NCBI RefSeq assembly: GCF_002749975.1
Contig: NZ_PEIG01000002.1
Span: 496,001-560,000, forward strand
Length of the DNA stretch: 64,000 bases
Direction of reading: 5' to 3'
Origin: Gloeocapsopsis sp. IPPAS B-1203
Lineage (GTDB): Bacteria > Cyanobacteriota > Cyanobacteriia > Cyanobacteriales > Chroococcidiopsidaceae
Positions 17,626 to 26,748 of the stretch are shown piece by piece. Both the position numbers and the translations under genes were made by a program. Each line of letters starts with the position of its first letter. Position 1 is the stretch's first letter. The notes below the pieces were generated by a model. The model worked only from the letters and a program-made list of their open reading frames with translations, had not been told where the DNA came from and searched no databases.

Positions 17626-19167
17626 TTGACTTTTGCATTGCCTGACCCGAGTTCTGATCAAAACAAGTTCCCTTCAAATATAGAGCAGCGATCGCAGCGC
17701 GATCAAATGCCATCAGAATCTTTTGGAGAAAGCAATTCTTCTCTATTGGATGCTTGGGATGATGCAGATTTAGATCAGGCAATTTCGAGTGTTGCTGAGA
17801 TTCAAGCAGAGTTGAACTATCAACAAGCAAAAGATACTTTGCACAATTTAGTCACTAAACTCGATTTGACTTCTCAAGAACGTCGTGGTTTAGAAGCGGA
17901 GATTCAACAATTAGAAACGATGCTCGGTAACTTAGAGCGTCGAGTGTTACAAATTGCTGCCTTTGGTATGGTAGGTCGCGGGAAGTCCTCTTTACTCAAT
18001 GCTTTAGTGGGACAACAAGTATTTGAAACTGGTCCACTGCACGGCGTGACACGCACTGCATCGCGTGTAGCTTGGAGCATTAGTGAAGAAAGTATCAATG
18101 GCGATCGCTATCAAAAAGCAACGCTTACGGGTGCTGGGGCTTCTCAAATTGAACTCATTGATACTCCAGGTTTGGATGAGGTTGATGGTGAAACTCGTGC
18201 TGAGTTAGCAAGAAAAATTGCTGCACAAGCTGATTTAATTTTATTTGCTGTTGCTGGAGACATAACTCAGGTAGAACATGGGGCTTTGTCGCAACTAAGG
18301 GAAGCTGGTAAACCAATTTTGCTTGTCTTCAACAAAATAGATCAATATCCTCAAGCAGATCGCATGGCGATTTATCACAAAATTCGTGACGATCGCGTAC
18401 GCGAGTTACTCTCACCGGATGAAATTGTGATGGCGGCGGCTTCTCCGTTGGTAAGAACAGCGGTGCAACGCCCTGATGGAACGCGCGGCGTGCAGTTACG
18501 TGCAAGCACCCCCCAAGTTGAGGAACTCAAGCTGAAAATCTTAGAAATTATGCATCGAGAAGGTAAGGCTTTGGTTGCACTCAACAGTATGCTTTATGCT
18601 GACAATATTAACGAGCAACTCGTCCAGCGCAAGCTCGAAGAGCGCGATCGCAGTGCAAACGAACTCATTTGGCGGGCAGTGATGACTAAAGCAACAGCGA
18701 TCGCCCTCAATCCACTCACCGTTGTTGACCTTGTGAGTGGTGCAGTTATAGACATTGCTTTAATTTTGAGTTTATCTAAACTTTATGATATTCCTATGAC
18801 TCAAACTGGTGCTGCTGGGCTGTTACAAAAAATCGCCATCAGTATGGGTGGAATTAGTATTAGTGAACTTTTGGCAAACTTAGGACTCAGTTCGCTGAAA
18901 TCTTTACTTGGTTTATCTGCGAGTGCAACTGGTGGTCTTGCTTTAAGTCCTTATGTTTCTGTGGCGCTCACGCAAGCAGGAGTTGCTGGGGTATCTTCTT
19001 ATGGAATTGGACAAGTCACCAAGACTTACTTAGCCAACGGCGCGACTTGGGGTCCGGAAGGTCCTAAAGCAGTTGTCCAAAGCATCTTGGCTTCACTGGA
19101 TGAAACCTCCATTATTAGTCGCATCAAAGATGAACTGCGTAGTAAGTTAGGGGCGAGGGGTGAGTGA
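17626..19167 (+). CDS. Era/dynamin-like GTPase with C-terminal DUF697-type membrane region
   Basis: A 513-residue GTPase. The P-loop is GMVGRGKSSLLNALVG (about 115-130), G3 is DTPGLDEVDG, and G4 is NKID. Residues 50-110 are a charged helical lead (LTSQERRGLEAEIQQLE). From about 350 on there are hydrophobic helices (LNPLTVVDLVSGAVIDIALI, AGVAGVSSYGIG) resembling DUF697 proteins, so it probably docks on the plasma or thylakoid membrane. The start is TTG 17626: no better start exists, and the textbook Shine-Dalgarno AGGAGGT at 17612-17618 sits 7 bp upstream. Related cyanobacterial proteins are annotated only as GTPases; the cellular role is unknown. It is convergent with the mechanosensitive-channel-like gene. 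Confidence 0.85.
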   Translation: MTFALPDPSSDQNKFPSNIEQRSQRDQMPSESFGESNSSLLDAWDDADLDQAISSVAEIQAELNYQQAKDTLHNLVTKLDLTSQERRGLEAEIQQLETMLGNLERRVLQIAAFGMVGRGKSSLLNALVGQQVFETGPLHGVTRTASRVAWSISEESINGDRYQKATLTGAGASQIELIDTPGLDEVDGETRAELARKIAAQADLILFAVAGDITQVEHGALSQLREAGKPILLVFNKIDQYPQADRMAIYHKIRDDRVRELLSPDEIVMAAASPLVRTAVQRPDGTRGVQLRASTPQVEELKLKILEIMHREGKALVALNSMLYADNINEQLVQRKLEERDRSANELIWRAVMTKATAIALNPLTVVDLVSGAVIDIALILSLSKLYDIPMTQTGAAGLLQKIAISMGGISISELLANLGLSSLKSLLGLSASATGGLALSPYVSVALTQAGVAGVSSYGIGQVTKTYLANGATWGPEGPKAVVQSILASLDETSIISRIKDELRSKLGARGE

Positions 19168-19173
19168 TTAGTT

Positions 19174-19254
19174 TTGAGTTATGAGTTTTGAATTTTGAAT
19201 TAAAAGAGTTTTGAATTAAAGATTTTTCTCAACTCTGTTCAACTCATAACTCAA
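19174..19254. terminator. Inverted repeat between convergent genes
   Basis: TTGAGTTATGAGTT (19174-19187) and AACTCATAACTCAA (19241-19254) are perfectly complementary over 14 bp, with a 53-nt AT-rich loop containing further TTTTGAATT words. It lies between the stops of the GTPase (+, 19167) and the channel protein (-, 19299), and is a candidate bidirectional terminator. Confidence 0.55.
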
Positions 19255-19298
19255 CACTTCACGACTCAAAACTTGTAGTCTCCCCCTACTCTCTTCTA

Positions 19299-21083
19299 CT
19301 AACGCGGTGGTTGATTGCGTTGTTCTTGAAATGAACTTAAGACGTTACGCACTTGTTGCGCGGCAATATCGCGACCACCCAAACCAAAGGCGATCGCGAC
19401 GGCGACAGCGACAGCACCTAAAAGTAGTCCAAACGCTAAGTTAACAATTTCAGTGGCAATTCCGATTTGTTGCAATGCCAAAGCTGAAACAAACGCAATG
19501 ATTGCAATGCGTGCTACTTGACCTAGTAATTGTGCTTGACGATTGCTAGAGGAACTCACAATCAAGCTGTAAGCCAGATTTGCTAAGAATAGCCCGATAG
19601 CAAATACAATCAAGCCAGCCAAAATTCGTCCGAAGATGACAATTAAACCGCTGACAAGAAGTGTCAGTGCTGGAATATTGAGGATATTGACTGCTGCTAC
19701 AGTCGCAAACAGCATAATCCCTACTAAGGTAATAATTCCGACAGCTTCTGATGGCGTGCGTGTTGTAATTGCAGCTGCAGCGTTTTCAGCAGTAGTGCGT
19801 TCAGGCTGTAATACAGTTTCTTGGTCACTACCAGGCGCTGGGATGACAAAGACTTCTTCGGTTCTTCTGACATCAGTAGGAGTACGACGTCTTTGTAAGC
19901 CAGACAACCCAATTATGGAGAAAATGTTATCAAAGCCCAAGCTGGAGAGAATGTTGGTCACAAGATCTGCAACAAAGCGCCCCAAGAAATAACCCAAAAT
20001 GAGAATCAACGCAGCGGTGAAGATCGCGGGTAGCGCGTTGAGGATTTGCTGTAGCATAGCGATCGCCGGCACAGAAATCGCATTAATTCGCAGGGCATTT
20101 AATGCTGCAATTGCTACGGGAATCAAAATCAGCACATAGACAATTGTGCCAATAATGCCTGAGAGCGATTGTGTTGATGTACTGGTTCGAGTTCTACCTA
20201 AACCGAACCGTTCTCCCATCTGATCAACTCCGGTTGATGCCAGTAAATTGGTGACAATTCGGCGGACAACTGTAGCAAGTAACCAACCTGCAGCGGCAAT
20301 TAAAACTGCTGCCAAGATATTTGGTAAAATTAACAGAATCTCATTCACCAAGTTCTGTACTGGGAGCAATGCTTGCTGCAACCCTAATGTATCGAGAACC
20401 GGAATGAGAAACAGTAAAAAGATAAACCAGTAAAGCGCATTACCAATCGTTTCGCTCAGCGACATTTGATTTGGTTCGCGGGTTTCGTCGGGCGCGCGCT
20501 GGTCTAAACGTTCATCTAGTCGTACTGCTTGTAGTCCTCGAGTTGTAATTATTTTTACGAGCGTTGCAATTAGCCATGCAACACCAAACAGCAGCAATGC
20601 TCCTATTAACCGAGGAATAAAGCCAAGAACGAGATTGAGGAAGTTATTGAGTGGCTGTGATACTGCTTGCAGATTTAATGCTTGTAAAACTGCGATCGCA
20701 GTAAAGAGGATAATAATCCAAAAGACGATGTTGGCGATTAAGTTTTCGACTCGCGGTAGATCTCCAGAGTCACCACGCCCAACAAGACCTCCAGCAATGC
20801 GGTTATCTATATTGGTGCGGCTGAGGAGACTTTTTGTGAGCGATTTAGCGATCGCTGCAATAATCCAGCCGACGATCAAAACTAACAGTGCTGCTAGTAA
20901 GCTAGGTAGAAAGGCAACTAAGCCTGCTAGTAAGCCAGTTGTGACGCCCACAGTCTCTTGTACTGCTTGCCCTGTTTGCTGTAGTGGTTGTCCTCCTGGA
21001 GCTTGTTGAAATTGTGCCAGTAGTTGATAGTCTAGAATTGGCACTTTCATCATCGTTGCTATGCCTTGCCAAGTTCCATTCAT
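19299..21083 (-). CDS. Mechanosensitive-ion-channel-like membrane protein with repeated TM modules
   Basis: A 594-residue very hydrophobic protein. It contains about five related modules, each with a pair or more of membrane helices with a short charged turn, such as LPSLLAALLVLIVGWIIAAI, FIPRLIGALLLFGVAWLIAT, LPNILAAVLIAAAGWLLAT and LPAIFTAALILILGYFLGR. These match the conserved TM-helix repeat annotated in small-conductance mechanosensitive channel relatives (CmpX-like). The canonical MscS beta domain is not apparent. A polar cytoplasmic loop (about 390-430) separates the last modules. The likely role is osmotic or membrane-tension response. Start ATG 21081-21083 lacks a clear Shine-Dalgarno; ATG at residue 11 is an alternative. 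Confidence 0.8.
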   Translation of the reverse strand: MNGTWQGIATMMKVPILDYQLLAQFQQAPGGQPLQQTGQAVQETVGVTTGLLAGLVAFLPSLLAALLVLIVGWIIAAIAKSLTKSLLSRTNIDNRIAGGLVGRGDSGDLPRVENLIANIVFWIIILFTAIAVLQALNLQAVSQPLNNFLNLVLGFIPRLIGALLLFGVAWLIATLVKIITTRGLQAVRLDERLDQRAPDETREPNQMSLSETIGNALYWFIFLLFLIPVLDTLGLQQALLPVQNLVNEILLILPNILAAVLIAAAGWLLATVVRRIVTNLLASTGVDQMGERFGLGRTRTSTSTQSLSGIIGTIVYVLILIPVAIAALNALRINAISVPAIAMLQQILNALPAIFTAALILILGYFLGRFVADLVTNILSSLGFDNIFSIIGLSGLQRRRTPTDVRRTEEVFVIPAPGSDQETVLQPERTTAENAAAAITTRTPSEAVGIITLVGIMLFATVAAVNILNIPALTLLVSGLIVIFGRILAGLIVFAIGLFLANLAYSLIVSSSSNRQAQLLGQVARIAIIAFVSALALQQIGIATEIVNLAFGLLLGAVAVAVAIAFGLGGRDIAAQQVRNVLSSFQEQRNQPPR

Positions 21084-21492
21084 GGTTTTTTAGAGTAAAC
21101 GTCAAGTGTGAGGAGAGACACGAGTATTTTTAGCAGATGCGGTTATTCCTGTGAATAATCCTACAGTTGAGTTGGTTTATTTGCGTGTGTTGGTAAGTAA
21201 ATTACCCAATAAAATAGAATATTACGTCAATATTCAGATTGATCGCGAATCTTCTGTTTGGCATCTACCCCTATGGGTAACTATCTCTAAAAATTTATTG
21301 TTTTCGCTTGATCTTCCCTTGAGTTGGGACATAGGTAATGGGTAACAGGTCATAGAAAAGTTTTTAGCACTTGGCAATTAGCATTTAGCTACACAGACGC
21401 TAACCGCTAACCACTAACGGCTAATTCTATTTGAATGACCAATGACCAATCACCAGCCTTAACGCTACATTTGTTGCTACCCACTGAGGCAT
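21084..21492. other. Divergent intergenic region without recognised gene
   Basis: This 409-bp gap separates the divergent channel and SRPBCC genes. A GTG-initiated 64-codon frame at 21151-21345 has no family resemblance and is not called. From about 21365 the sequence is a low-complexity tract built of GCTAACC/CTAACGG-like words (GCTAACCGCTAACCACTAACGG). A similar tract occurs at about 41205-41235. Confidence 0.4.
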
Positions 21493-21945
21493 ATGTCTTT
21501 TAGTCAAGTTTTAGAGCAATCAATTGATATCGATGCGAGTCCTACTGTAGTAGATCGTTGTATCACAGAGCGAACGCTGATGCATCGCTGGTTAAATCCT
21601 CTATTGCGTTGCGAACCAGTGGGTGATTGGAGTACAAATGTGGGAAGCCGCAGTCGATTTGTGATTCAAATTCCGCTACTCAAACCGACGCTTGATAATG
21701 TTGTGATTGAGCGATCGCCTGGGTTAGTGGTGTGGCAATTTCAAGGTTTCTTCCACGGATGCGATCGCTGGGAATGTCAACCAAGGCAGCAAGGGACGCA
21801 TCTCGTCAATCACTTTGAGTTTGAAATTCCAAATACTGTTGTTCGCTGGGGCTTTAACACGTTTGCTTTTGCTTTAACACAAAAAGATATGCAAGCTCAG
21901 TTACATCGCTTGAAGCGCTTGGCAGAGCAAATTGAGAAGAAGTAG
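21493..21945 (+). CDS. SRPBCC-fold (START-like) protein
   Basis: A 150-residue protein with the helix-grip pattern of the SRPBCC superfamily: an N-terminal strand QVLEQSIDIDASPTVVDRCI, the conserved region MHRWLNPLLRC, long antiparallel strands (GTHLVNHFEFEIPNTVVRWG), and a long C-terminal helix (QKDMQAQLHRLKRLAEQIE). The family binds hydrophobic ligands such as lipids, polyketides or carotenoid-like molecules. No specific ligand is deducible. Start ATG 21493 (MSFSQVLEQ) fits the family N-terminus. It is convergent with the SirB1-type gene across an AT-rich inverted repeat. Confidence 0.8.
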   Translation: MSFSQVLEQSIDIDASPTVVDRCITERTLMHRWLNPLLRCEPVGDWSTNVGSRSRFVIQIPLLKPTLDNVVIERSPGLVVWQFQGFFHGCDRWECQPRQQGTHLVNHFEFEIPNTVVRWGFNTFAFALTQKDMQAQLHRLKRLAEQIEKK

Positions 21946-21953
21946 AGTTAAGA

Positions 21954-22024
21954 GAGTTTTGAGGGTTGAGAGAGTCGTGAAGTGTTGAGTTAAGAAAATT
22001 CTTTTCATTCAAAACTCAAAACTC
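21954..22024. terminator. Inverted repeat between convergent genes
   Basis: GAGTTTTGAG (21954-21963) pairs with CTCAAAACTC (22015-22024) in the 94-bp gap between the SRPBCC gene (+) and the SirB1-type gene (-). The loop again consists of AT-rich GAGTTAAG/AATTC words. This is a candidate bidirectional terminator of the same sequence family as those at 16910 and 19174. Confidence 0.55.
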
Positions 22025-22039
22025 AAAATTCAAAACTGG

Positions 22040-22864
22040 CTAGAAATTGCTGCCCAGTTGATTCAAGAGGCGGCGAATGACAGTGGCATCAGAGGCATAA
22101 GGAACTTTTTCTAGATAGGCTTGTAAGTCACTAACTGCTGCACTCCAGTAACCCAGTTGATAGCGAATTAAACCGCGATCGCGTAATTCTGTTGGTAGCT
22201 CAGGAAACAATAGTAATATTCTCTCTACTGCTGCGAGTGCTTTTGTTAATTGCTCTTTTTGAAGATGAGCAAACTTAAGATTTGTCAACATACGTGCTAA
22301 AAACTGTCGTCGGCTGACAGCTTCTAAAAAGGAACTTTGCAGCGTCACCGGTTGACCATACATTTGACTGAGTTTATCTTGACAATCTTCAGGAAACAAG
22401 ATTTCGCCACAATTGAACGGATCGACAAAGATTTCCATTTGTTGAACATTAGGACGAATCAGGAAATGTCCTGGCATACCAATACCCAACATAGGAAAAT
22501 CAATGCGTTTAGTCACTTCTAAGTAAATTAAAGAAAGTGTAATTGGAATTCCTGTCCGTCGTTCAATAACATCATTGAAAAAACTGTTGCGAGGGTCGTA
22601 ATAGTTACTTGTATTACCAGTAAATCCCAAATCATCATACAAGTAATGATTGACAGTCTGAACAATCCGCAGCGGATACCTTTCGCTAGGCAGCTGTTCT
22701 CGTACTTCTGCTGCCATAGTATCGAGTGCATTCAGGTATTCTTCAATATCAAGGTGCGGGTATTCTTCTTGAGCGATATAGAGTGCGGCTTTTGCCAAGT
22801 CAATTTGCTCATCTGGTTGATGAGTCTCTTGGTAAAAATACTGACGGGCAGGAGGGAAATCCAT
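22040..22864 (-). CDS. SirB1-family protein (transglutaminase-like plus TPR tail)
   Basis: A 274-residue protein. The N-terminal two-thirds is the SirB1/transglutaminase-like domain: NHYLYDDLGFTGN, DPRNSFFNDVIERRTGIPI, SLIYLEVTKRI, GMPGHFLIR and FVDPFNCGEIL. The usual catalytic Cys of true transglutaminases is not evident, and the family is not known to be an active enzyme in bacteria. The C-terminal about 70 residues form a TPR-like helical hairpin (RGLIRYQLGYWSAAVSDLQ). In many bacteria SirB1 proteins are encoded near translation or release-factor genes; that context is absent here. Start ATG 22862-22864. The function is unknown. Confidence 0.85.
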   Translation of the reverse strand: MDFPPARQYFYQETHQPDEQIDLAKAALYIAQEEYPHLDIEEYLNALDTMAAEVREQLPSERYPLRIVQTVNHYLYDDLGFTGNTSNYYDPRNSFFNDVIERRTGIPITLSLIYLEVTKRIDFPMLGIGMPGHFLIRPNVQQMEIFVDPFNCGEILFPEDCQDKLSQMYGQPVTLQSSFLEAVSRRQFLARMLTNLKFAHLQKEQLTKALAAVERILLLFPELPTELRDRGLIRYQLGYWSAAVSDLQAYLEKVPYASDATVIRRLLNQLGSNF

Positions 22865-23106
22865 AAGGATTTTGTTGGCTACTTGTTCAGGGAACGCCGC
22901 TCGCTAATTGTTAACTAGTAACAAGCAGTACATAACTTTTGAGTAGTATACTGAAAAATCAAGCTTGTTTTAATCTTCCATTAAATTTTAGCGGTAATGT
23001 AAATCTTACAATTGATTCTAAGCTACAAACACACTTTAGTTGAAGGTAGAAAGTTTATGCAGAAGTTCAGTTAATTAGGTCGCAACTCAAAGCTGAATCA
23101 AATGTG

Positions 23107-24576
23107 ATGCAACTCAAACAAGCTCGCAAATGGCATAGATTTTTACTCAGTGCTAGAACACGCATTTTAGCTTGGTATATTGTTTTGATGGCTACCTCTT
23201 CTCTGGTATCCATTTTTGCAATTCGCCAAGAGTTGTTTACGCGGGTTCAAGAACGAGTTGAGCGATCGCTGTCGCAAGAAGTACAGGAGTTTCGTCAATT
23301 AGTTAAGAGTGTTAATCCAAAGACCAACAAGCCTTTTGAAAGTCATGAGGTTACTGATCTTTTTGATTTATTTGTAACGCGTAATATTCCTGACGACGAT
23401 GAGTTTTTGTTAACACTGTTCAATGGTCGTTTGTACAAACATAGTCCCAGAGCGTTACCTGAACCGCTAAAACCTGACTCGCCGTTAATTCAACACTGGG
23501 GTCAGCTGACTAAACCAGAGCGAGGACAAATAGACACAACGTTGGGAGAATTGTTGTATTTAGCAGAACCCGTCAGAATTACTTATCAAGCAGAACCTCT
23601 TGAAAGTACAGCGGATGCTCAGGGGGTTTTTGTTGTCGCTCATATGACAACAGGAGAGCGCGAAGAAGTTGATGAAGCGATCGTAGTTGTTGTCGAGGTG
23701 ACAATTATTGTTTTGACAGCAGCCTCGATCCTCGCTTGGGCGATCGCAGGAAGAGTCTTAGCTCCTTTACGTTTATTAACAAAAACAGCTCTTTCTATTA
23801 CCAATAACTCTAATTTAACGCAGCGTATCCCAGTGCAAGGAAGCGATGAAATAGCAGAACTAACGATCACTTTTAATGAAATGATGGATCGGCTAGAGGA
23901 TGCTTTTATGAGTCAACGCAATTTTATCAATGATGCAAGCCACGAGTTGCGCACGCCAATCACAATCATTCGCGGTCATCTAGAACTTCTTGGCGACGAT
24001 CCCCAGGAACAGCAAGAAACAATGGAAGTGATCGTTGATGAACTTGATCGGATGAATCGTTTTGTGGATGATTTGTTAATTCTGGCTAAGGCTGAGCAAC
24101 CTGAGTTTTTATGTTTAGACACAGTGGATGTCAAGTCATTTACTGAAGAAGTGTACGCCAAAGCGAGAACACTTGCCGCACGTAACTGGCGATTGGATAG
24201 TAAAGGTTGTGGCTCAATTATTGCTGACCGCCAACGACTCACGCAAGCAATTGTCAATTTGGCTCAGAATGCAACACAACATACACACACCAAAGATGTT
24301 ATTGCACTGGGTTCCATTGTGAGAAATGGTAAAGCCCGTTTTTGGGTCAGTGATACAGGTCAAGGAATTGCCTACAGCGATCAAAAGCGCGTCTTTAAAC
24401 GCTTTGCTCGTGGAGTTAACGGTCGTCGTTCAGAAGGAGCCGGTTTAGGTTTAGCAATCGTTCAAGCGATCGTGACTGCTCATCATGGTCACATAGAACT
24501 TTCTAGCCAACCTGGTGTTGGCTCAACTTTTACATTAGTTATTCCTGTCGATTCTCCTACGCCTGAATCAAATTAG
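23107..24576 (+). CDS. HAMP-containing sensor histidine kinase
   Basis: A 489-residue classical sensor kinase. TM1 is ILAWYIVLMATSSLVSIFAI (about 20-40). The periplasmic domain is about 150 residues (Tyr- and Pro-containing, no known fold visible). TM2 is at about 195-220, followed by HAMP (GRVLAPLRLLTKTALSI), an H-box FINDASHELRTPITIIRGHL, N-box AIVNLAQNATQHT, G1 SDTGQGIAY and G2 GAGLGLAIVQAIV. ATG 23107 is preferred over the GTG directly before it. The downstream gene, 25 bp away, encodes an OmpR-type regulator, so this is an operonic two-component pair. The pair resembles the NrsS/RppB class of cyanobacterial sensors in layout, but the stimulus is not deducible. Confidence 0.93.
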   Translation: MQLKQARKWHRFLLSARTRILAWYIVLMATSSLVSIFAIRQELFTRVQERVERSLSQEVQEFRQLVKSVNPKTNKPFESHEVTDLFDLFVTRNIPDDDEFLLTLFNGRLYKHSPRALPEPLKPDSPLIQHWGQLTKPERGQIDTTLGELLYLAEPVRITYQAEPLESTADAQGVFVVAHMTTGEREEVDEAIVVVVEVTIIVLTAASILAWAIAGRVLAPLRLLTKTALSITNNSNLTQRIPVQGSDEIAELTITFNEMMDRLEDAFMSQRNFINDASHELRTPITIIRGHLELLGDDPQEQQETMEVIVDELDRMNRFVDDLLILAKAEQPEFLCLDTVDVKSFTEEVYAKARTLAARNWRLDSKGCGSIIADRQRLTQAIVNLAQNATQHTHTKDVIALGSIVRNGKARFWVSDTGQGIAYSDQKRVFKRFARGVNGRRSEGAGLGLAIVQAIVTAHHGHIELSSQPGVGSTFTLVIPVDSPTPESN

Positions 24577-24601
24577 CACGCTGAGTATTTACATACTGCT
24601 T

Positions 24602-25270
24602 ATGAGCCATATTCTCATTGCCGAAGATGAACCGCGAATTGCTTCTTTTCTAGAGAAAGGACTCAAAGCAGCTGGTTTTACCACTGCAGTAGCAAAAGAT
24701 GGCAATGAAACTGTTCTCATGGTACAGAGCGATCGCTTCGATCTGCTGCTGTTGGATATTGGACTTCCTGGTAAAGATGGTTGGCAAGTTTTAGAGGAAC
24801 TACGCGGTTTAGGTGAATATTTGCCTATTATTATTCTCAGCGCTCGTGATGATATTAACGATAAAGTTGCTGGACTCGAAGGCGGTGCTGATGATTATGT
24901 TACTAAACCTTTTCGCTTTGAAGAGTTACTAGCGCGGGTGCGATTGCGACTGCGGGATAAGCACGTACCAAAAACTAACGAAGAGATTGTATTGAGGGTG
25001 GGGAACATTACTCTCGACTTACGTACGCGCCAAGCTACGGTAGGCGATCGCTTAGTAGACTTACCAGCTAGAGAATTTACCCTAGCTGAGACTTTTCTGC
25101 GTCATCCTGGACAAATTTTGAGTCGCGAACAATTACTCAATCGCGTTTGGGGTTACGACTACGACCCTGGCTCAAATATTGTTGATGTTTATGTAGGCTA
25201 CTTACGTAAGAAATTAGGTGATAAATTCATTGAAACAGTTCGAGGCATGGGTTATCGCTTACGTGGATAA
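24602..25270 (+). CDS. OmpR/PhoB-family response regulator
   Basis: A 222-residue regulator. The receiver domain (1-120) has the acidic pair in IAEDEPR, the phospho-accepting Asp in LLLLDIGLPGKDG, the Ser switch in IILSARDD, and the Lys in YVTKPFRFEE. The C-terminal winged helix (about 130-222) has the transactivation pattern LPAREFTLAETFLRHPG, REQLLNRVWGYDY and VDVYVGYLRKKLG, with the GMGYRLRG end. It is the cognate partner of the upstream kinase by adjacency (25-bp gap). A 227-bp AT-rich intergenic region with no recognised site separates it from the glycosyltransferase cluster. Confidence 0.95.
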   Translation: MSHILIAEDEPRIASFLEKGLKAAGFTTAVAKDGNETVLMVQSDRFDLLLLDIGLPGKDGWQVLEELRGLGEYLPIIILSARDDINDKVAGLEGGADDYVTKPFRFEELLARVRLRLRDKHVPKTNEEIVLRVGNITLDLRTRQATVGDRLVDLPAREFTLAETFLRHPGQILSREQLLNRVWGYDYDPGSNIVDVYVGYLRKKLGDKFIETVRGMGYRLRG

Positions 25271-25497
25271 TACTTAATTTGTTGAACGAGAGATAGTTCT
25301 GTCAGTGTATCAATAAGCAGTCAAAATGCCTCGCTAAATCTTTAATTTAGAATTAAATAAAATTTTTCTCATAATTTGTTCATTCTTCTTTCATCAAGAA
25401 TTGTTAATCTCTTGTACAAGAGTAGAATTACACTTTTATCTCCCGTAATTCTGCTGATTTTCTACCACTGAGAGCTTAAAGCAGAGGTTACTCAACC

Positions 25498-26748
25498 ATG
25501 AGACTGATGGTTTATTCTCACGATACATTCGGTCTCGGCAATATTCGGAGAATGTTATCTATCTGCGAATACTTATTAGAGTCTATTCCTGATGTATCAA
25601 TTTTACTTGTCTCTGGCTCACCTATGCTACATAGTTTTAGGATACCAGCAGGGTTAGACTATATTAAATTACCTTGTATCAATCGCGGCTATTCAGGCAA
25701 TTTATCAACGAAATATCTAGGGACACAAGTAGATGAAACTGTCAAGTTAAGAACAGATATTATTTTAGCCGCTACTGCCAATTTTAAACCAGACTTATTT
25801 TTAGTAGACAAAAAACCATATGGATTAGACCGCGAGTTAAAACCAACAATTGATTACATCAAACGCTTTTTATCTCACACAAAACTTGTTCTACTTTTGC
25901 GGGATATTCTAGATTGTCCTGAAGTTACTATAGAAGAGTGGCAAAAGCAGGGATATTACACAGCAATTCAATGGTTTTACGACAAAGTTTTAGTAGTAGG
26001 AACCCCAGAAGTTTTTGATTTTTGCCAAGAATATAAATGTCCTCCTCCTGTTGCGTCTAAAATTCAACAGTGTGGCTACATTCGCAAAAATTTTAAGGAA
26101 AATCCCAACGACATATTACATAAATTAGCACTTGAACCACAAGAAAAACTAGTACTTGTTACTCCTGGCGGTGGTGAAGATGGCTATCAATTAGTTAATA
26201 CTTATTTATCAGGACTAGCTTTACTACCCGCAACACATCATATCAAAAGTGTAGTTATTGCTGGACCAGAAATGCCGCAATTTCATAAACAGGCATTGTA
26301 TCAAATAGCAAAACAGTATTCTCATGTCCAAATATGTGAGTTTACAGAGCAACTGAGTGTTTACATGAAAAGAGCAAATCTAGTGATTTGTATGGGAGGA
26401 TATAACACCCTTTGTGAAGTCATTTCACTTAACAAAAAAGCAATTGTTGTACCGCGCATTCATCCTGTTGCTGAACAATGCATTCGTGCTGAACGTATGG
26501 CTAACCTAGGGTTAGTGAAAATGATTCATCCGCATAGCTTAACTTCTGAAATTTTAATGCGATCTGTTTTTAGAGAACTTGACAATACTCAAGAAGATCA
26601 ACCTCCATGTATAGATTTAAATGCTCTACCTCGTATTAGTCAATGTATAGAGATGTTGCTGTATAACCAAGAACTCGATAGTAAGCAGTATTTAACTAAG
26701 GAGACGCAATGGCTAACAACAACAATCCTAAAATCGGTTATCTACTAA
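25498..26748 (+). CDS. GT-B glycosyltransferase, MurG/GT28-like (first of cluster)
   Basis: A 416-residue protein with the two-domain GT-B pattern of MurG-like (GT28) enzymes. The N-terminus SHDTFGLGNIRRMLSICEYL is a Gly-rich loop, and the C-terminal half has VLVTPGGGEDGYQL and the nucleotide-sugar-binding segment LVICMGGYNTLCEVISLNKK, followed by PRIHPVAEQCIRAERMANLG. No membrane segment or signal peptide. It is the first gene of a tight plus-strand run; the next gene starts 40 bp before this stop, in another frame. Donor and acceptor are unknown. A related gene lies at 27992. Confidence 0.82.
   Translation: MRLMVYSHDTFGLGNIRRMLSICEYLLESIPDVSILLVSGSPMLHSFRIPAGLDYIKLPCINRGYSGNLSTKYLGTQVDETVKLRTDIILAATANFKPDLFLVDKKPYGLDRELKPTIDYIKRFLSHTKLVLLLRDILDCPEVTIEEWQKQGYYTAIQWFYDKVLVVGTPEVFDFCQEYKCPPPVASKIQQCGYIRKNFKENPNDILHKLALEPQEKLVLVTPGGGEDGYQLVNTYLSGLALLPATHHIKSVVIAGPEMPQFHKQALYQIAKQYSHVQICEFTEQLSVYMKRANLVICMGGYNTLCEVISLNKKAIVVPRIHPVAEQCIRAERMANLGLVKMIHPHSLTSEILMRSVFRELDNTQEDQPPCIDLNALPRISQCIEMLLYNQELDSKQYLTKETQWLTTTILKSVIY

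Noticed and set aside
21151-21345. 64-codon plus-strand frame starting GTG
   Set aside because: No Shine-Dalgarno, no family resemblance, and it lies in a low-complexity divergent gap; looks like a chance open frame.
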